The notes beneath the pieces were generated by a model that saw nothing but the letters and a program-made list of their open reading frames with translations, ran no database searches and had not been told where the DNA came from. Of a stretch of 64,000 bases of DNA, positions 60,942-64,000 are shown one piece after another (the first letter of the stretch is position 1; each line of letters opens with the position of its first letter). The DNA is from Cupriavidus basilensis (lineage in GTDB: Bacteria; Pseudomonadota; Gammaproteobacteria; Burkholderiales; Burkholderiaceae): NCBI RefSeq assembly GCF_000876015.1, contig NZ_BBQM01000012.1, positions 186,001 through 250,000 on the forward strand. Direction: 5' to 3'. The position numbers and the translations under genes were made by a program.

Positions 60942-62162
60942 ATGAGCCAGACCCTGCACGAACGCCTGCAACCCTATCCCACGGAGAAACTGGCGGCGCT
61001 GGCGGCACAGACGCCGCTGCGCACCAGCCTGCCGCCGATCAGCTTCAGCTGGGGCGAGCCGCGCCATGCCACGCCGCGCTTCATCGAGGAAGCGCTGGCG
61101 CGGCACGCCGGCGAGATCGGCCGCTATCCCAAGGTGCCCGGCAGCGACGCGCTGCGCGAGGCCATCGCCGCCTGGATCGCGCGCCGCCACGGCGTGGGCG
61201 ACCTGGACCCGGCGCGCGAGATCGTGCCGGTCAACGGCGCCAAGGACGGGCTGTTCAGCCTGGCGCAGGCCGTGCTGGGCGCCAGCCGCCCGCGCGAGGG
61301 CGCGCCGGTGGTGCTGGTCAGCAATCCCGGCTACCAGGTGTACGAGGGCGCGGCGCTGCTGGCCGGCGCCGAGCCTTATTACATCGACACCGCGCGCGGG
61401 CTGGTGGCCGCGCTGGACGCGGTGCCCGCCGAGGTCTGGCCGCGCGTGCGGCTGTGCTACCTGTGCTCGCCGGACAATCCGTCCGGGCGCGTCTATCCGC
61501 TGGAAGACTGGGCCCACGTGCTGGCGCTGTCCGAGCGCCACGGCTTCCACGTGGTCTCCGATGAGTGCTACTCCGAACTGTATTTCGACGAGGCCGCGCC
61601 GCCGCTCGGCGCGCTGGCCGCCGCGCAGGCGCTGGGCCGGGACCGCCGCCGCCTGCTGGCGGTGGCCAGCCTGTCCAAGCGCTCCAACGCGCCCGGCCTG
61701 CGCTCCGGTTTCGTCGCCGGCGACGCCGACGTGCTGGCGCGGCTGCGCCAGTACCGCAGCTATTCCGGCGGCGTGCTGAACCCGGCCGTGCAGGGCGCCA
61801 GCCTCGCCGCGTGGCGCGACGAGGCGCACGTGGTGGAGAACCGCCGCCTGTACCGCGAGAAGTTCGATTTCGCCGTGCCGCGCCTGCGTCAGGTGGCGCG
61901 GCTGGAAGCGCCGCAGGCGGGCTTCTTCGCGTGGCTCGACATCCGCGCCAGCGGGCTGGACGACGTGGCTTTCACGCGCCTGCTGCTGGCCGAGCAGAAC
62001 CTCGCCGTGGTGCCCGGCACCTTCCTCGCGCGCACGGTCGACGGCCACAACCCCGGCGTGGGCCATGTCCGCATCGCGCTGGTCGCCAGCCCCGAGGAAT
62101 GCGCGCAGGGCGTGGAACGCCTCGTGAGCCTGCTGCGCGGGTTGCAGCCGGCCGCTGCCTGA
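60942..62162 (+). CDS. DapC-like PLP-dependent aminotransferase
   Basis: 406-aa fold-type I aminotransferase. Substrate loop SFSWGEPRHATPRFI, NGAKDGLF, cofactor residues in CSPDNPSGRVY and SDECYSELY, and the PLP-lysine motif SLSKRSNAPGLRSGF, which is typical of succinyldiaminopimelate aminotransferase DapC. However, dapC normally lies with dapD/dapE; here its neighbours are thiol enzymes, so a sulfur amino acid substrate is possible (inference). ACGGAGACC precedes the ATG. Confidence 0.85.
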   Translation: MSQTLHERLQPYPTEKLAALAAQTPLRTSLPPISFSWGEPRHATPRFIEEALARHAGEIGRYPKVPGSDALREAIAAWIARRHGVGDLDPAREIVPVNGAKDGLFSLAQAVLGASRPREGAPVVLVSNPGYQVYEGAALLAGAEPYYIDTARGLVAALDAVPAEVWPRVRLCYLCSPDNPSGRVYPLEDWAHVLALSERHGFHVVSDECYSELYFDEAAPPLGALAAAQALGRDRRRLLAVASLSKRSNAPGLRSGFVAGDADVLARLRQYRSYSGGVLNPAVQGASLAAWRDEAHVVENRRLYREKFDFAVPRLRQVARLEAPQAGFFAWLDIRASGLDDVAFTRLLLAEQNLAVVPGTFLARTVDGHNPGVGHVRIALVASPEECAQGVERLVSLLRGLQPAAA

Positions 62163-62220
62163 GCGCGCGCGGCTCGTTGCCGCCTTGCCGTATCCGACGA
62201 TCTCCTTTTTCTTCCCCGCC

Positions 62221-63903
62221 ATGACCATCACCGACCTGACCCAGACCTTTGCCGACGACCCCGCCGCCGCGCGCGCGGACCATCCGCGGGTAAGCCCGGC
62301 CGCGCTCAAGGACGCCATCGCCGGCGGCGGCGAGCTGGCCGTGCTGGACGCGCGCGAGGAGGGCGCCTTCTCACGCGCGCACCTGCTGTTCGCCGTGCCC
62401 GCGCCGCTGGGCCGGCTCGAAACCGTGATCGACCGCCTGGTGCCGCGCCGGAACACGCCCATCGTGGTGACGGACCTGGCCGAGGACCTCGCCCACGCCG
62501 CCGCCGGCAAGCTGCTGCGCTTCGGCTACACCGACGTCTCGGTGCTGGCCGGCGGCACGCGCGCGTGGCAGGCCGCCGGGTACGAAGTGTTCAGCGGCAC
62601 CAACGTGCCCAGCAAGGCCTTCGGCGAAGTCATCGAGCACGAGCTGCACACGCCGTGGATCACCGCCGAGGCGCTGCGCCTGCACCAGCAGCGCGGCGAC
62701 AACGTGGTGGTGGTGGACAGCCGCCCGTTCAGCGAATTCCAGAACATGAGCATTCCCGGCGCGGTGGACTGCCCCGGCGCCGAGCTGGTCTACCGCATCG
62801 GCGAGATCGCGCCCGACCCGGACACGCTGGTGGTGGTCAACTGCGCGGGCCGCACGCGCAGCATCGTCGGCGCGCAGACGCTGATCAACGCCGGCATTCC
62901 CAACCGCGTGGTGTCGCTCAAGGACGGCACGATGGCATGGCTGCTGGCCGGCTACGCGCTCGACCACGGCCAGACCCGCTTCGCCCCGCAGCCCGGCGAC
63001 GCCGCGCAGGCCACGGCGCGCGAGCGCGCCGCCCGCGTGGCCGGACGCGCCGGCGTGCGGCACATCGACGCCGCGCAACTGGCCGCGTTCGAGCAGCAGG
63101 CGCACGAGCGCACGCTGTACCGCTTCGACGTGCGCTCGCCCGAGGAATACGCCGCCGGCCACCTGCCGGGCTGGCGCAGCGCGCCCGGCGGGCAGCTGGT
63201 GCAGGCCACCGACGCCTATGCCGGCACCCGCCGCGCCCGCATCGTGCTGGCCGACTGGGACGGCGTGCGCGCGCAGACCACGGCGGCATGGCTGGCCCAG
63301 TTCAGCGGGCACGAAGTGTTCCTGTTCCGCGCCGATCCGCTCGCCGCGCGCGAGGCCGGGCCCGAGCCTGTGCGCGTGCTGCGCACCTCGGCCGCCGAGG
63401 CGCCGTGGATCGAGGCGGCTTCGCTGTCCGCGCTGCAGGCGCGCGGCGGCGTGACGGTGGCCGACGTCGACAGCAGCCTGGCCTTCCGCCGCGGCCACAT
63501 TCCCGGCGCCTGGTTCGCCACGCCGGAAAAGGCGGCGCTGGTGCTGGACCACGCCGGCCCGGCCGACGTGATCGTCGTCACCTCCGCCGACGGCGTGCTG
63601 GCGCAGGTGGTGGCCGCGGCGCTGCGCCACGCCAGCGCGCGCGACGTGCGCGCGCTGCTCGGCGGCAACGCGCGCTGGCAGGCGCTGGGGCTGCCGGCCG
63701 AAGCCGCGCCGGCCGGCTCCGCCGCCGCCGCGCGCGTGCTGACCGGCGACGAGGATGCCTGGTACAGCGCCTACGCCTACGAAGACGAAGGCCGGCGCAA
63801 GGCCGAGATGCATGCCTACCTGAACTGGGAAATCGGGCTGGTGGACCAGCTCGGGCGCGATGGCGATCTGGCGGTGAAGCTGGTGGACTATCGCAAGGCC
63901 TGA
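62221..63903 (+). CDS. Four-domain rhodanese-like protein (paralogue B)
   Basis: 560 aa, same four-domain plan as paralogue A with several conserved blocks, e.g. NVPSKxFGE and CAGRTRSI(I/V)GAQTL. Again only domain 2 has the active Cys (C208); other loops carry Asp, Trp or Ser (VVTDLAED, LADWDGVR, VVTSADGV). The C-terminus has an extra conserved tail, MHAYLNWEIGLVDQ. No SD sequence: the leader is pyrimidine-rich (TCCTTTTTCTTCC), like that of surE. 58 bp after the aminotransferase, so one operon. Confidence 0.92.
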   Translation: MTITDLTQTFADDPAAARADHPRVSPAALKDAIAGGGELAVLDAREEGAFSRAHLLFAVPAPLGRLETVIDRLVPRRNTPIVVTDLAEDLAHAAAGKLLRFGYTDVSVLAGGTRAWQAAGYEVFSGTNVPSKAFGEVIEHELHTPWITAEALRLHQQRGDNVVVVDSRPFSEFQNMSIPGAVDCPGAELVYRIGEIAPDPDTLVVVNCAGRTRSIVGAQTLINAGIPNRVVSLKDGTMAWLLAGYALDHGQTRFAPQPGDAAQATARERAARVAGRAGVRHIDAAQLAAFEQQAHERTLYRFDVRSPEEYAAGHLPGWRSAPGGQLVQATDAYAGTRRARIVLADWDGVRAQTTAAWLAQFSGHEVFLFRADPLAAREAGPEPVRVLRTSAAEAPWIEAASLSALQARGGVTVADVDSSLAFRRGHIPGAWFATPEKAALVLDHAGPADVIVVTSADGVLAQVVAAALRHASARDVRALLGGNARWQALGLPAEAAPAGSAAAARVLTGDEDAWYSAYAYEDEGRRKAEMHAYLNWEIGLVDQLGRDGDLAVKLVDYRKA

Positions 63904-63912
63904 AAGGTACAA

Positions 63913-63927
63913 AAGCCCTGCGGGTTT
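63913..63927. terminator. Weak hairpin after rhodanese paralogue B
   Basis: AAGCCC-tgc-GGGTTT, a six-pair stem with one G-T pair, between converging genes. T-rich on the right side; possible bidirectional terminator. Confidence 0.3.
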
Positions 63928-63934
63928 GTTTCCC

Positions 63935-64000
63935 TCACCGCAACGAAATCCCCGAAGCCGCGATCACCGCCGCATAGCGCGGCATGTCCTTCGACAGCGT
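63935..64000 (-). CDS. C-terminus of a probable Bug-family receptor (partial)
   Basis: The last 21 codons of a leftward gene that continues beyond the window: TLSKDMPRYAAVIAASGISL plus Arg and a TGA stop. The helix followed by GI(S/K) ending is the usual tail of Bug/TctC periplasmic receptors (compare the one at 6352-7347). The call rests on this short stretch only. Confidence 0.5.
   Translation of the reverse strand, partial: TLSKDMPRYAAVIAASGISLR

Noticed and set aside
60942-62162. Confident assignment as the lysine-pathway dapC
   Set aside because: The PLP motif fits DapC, but gene context is thiol metabolism and no dapD/dapE is nearby, so I left the symbol empty.
1-64000. CRISPR array, tRNA, rRNA, integrase or insertion sequence
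   Set aside because: No spaced direct repeats of array type, no tRNA-like cloverleaf that I could recognise, and no transposase or integrase motif seen on either strand.

Overview
The window is a very GC-rich (roughly 70%), gene-dense chromosome segment of a betaproteobacterium. The best fit is a Burkholderiales bacterium of the Cupriavidus/Ralstonia type. The reasons are a Bug-family periplasmic receptor, an Omp32-like porin, a scattered hpn hopanoid locus with HpnN and MlaA/MlaC homologues, an assimilatory nir/nas operon and many LysR/AraC regulators. I saw no rRNA, tRNA, CRISPR array, insertion sequence or prophage. The genus is inferred from gene content only.

Layout. (1) 0.1-9.6 kb: a YbfB/YjiJ-type MFS pump with a double palindromic operator; a lone receiver protein divergent from a hybrid histidine kinase; a 3-hydroxyisobutyrate-dehydrogenase-like enzyme; a LysR regulator divergent from a Bug receptor; a gamma-glutamyltransferase-like hydrolase; and a small orphan. 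(2) 9.8-24 kb: the hopanoid locus, with hpnD, shc, hpnG, mlaA, hpnN, hpnM, hpnH, ispH, hpnA, hpnB and an uncharacterised ferritin-like di-iron protein. It covers presqualene-PP synthesis, cyclisation, side-chain addition and export, but hpnC and hpnE are not here. (3) 24-29.4 kb: an orphan 95-aa protein behind repeated 9-mers, an AraC/EamA pair, surE, a LysR remnant, a porin with a clear terminator and a small membrane protein. (4) 29.7-39.5 kb: an AraC regulator, an aldehyde dehydrogenase, a quinohaemoprotein alcohol dehydrogenase and a YncD/PqqU-like TonB receptor. Together these look like an alcohol-to-acid oxidation module that imports its own PQQ. A DHA2-type MFS pump and a PcaD-like hydrolase follow.

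(5) 39.6-53.1 kb: a membrane HD-GYP protein with a large internal insertion, a NepI/AraJ-like MFS pump, and the assimilatory nitrate operon (nitrate transporter, nirB, nirD, FAD reductase, nitrate reductase, all leftward). The leader of that operon contains an attenuator-like terminator. (6) 53.4-58.2 kb: an HxlR regulator divergent from a GNAT acetyltransferase over two matched operators; a RhtA-like exporter; an SDR; and a HipBA toxin-antitoxin pair with an AT-rich, repeat-filled promoter. (7) 58.4-63.9 kb: two paralogous four-domain rhodaneses flanking a cysteine-dioxygenase-like cupin and a DapC-like aminotransferase. This looks like a dedicated thiol/sulfur pathway. The window ends in the C-terminus of a probable Bug receptor.

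The most interesting candidates are the rhodanese/cupin/aminotransferase cluster, the PQQ-enzyme plus PQQ-receptor pairing, the di-iron protein in the hopanoid locus, the HD-GYP insertion, and the two compact regulatory regions (HxlR operators and nitrate leader). All start choices and family assignments were made by eye; no database search was run.
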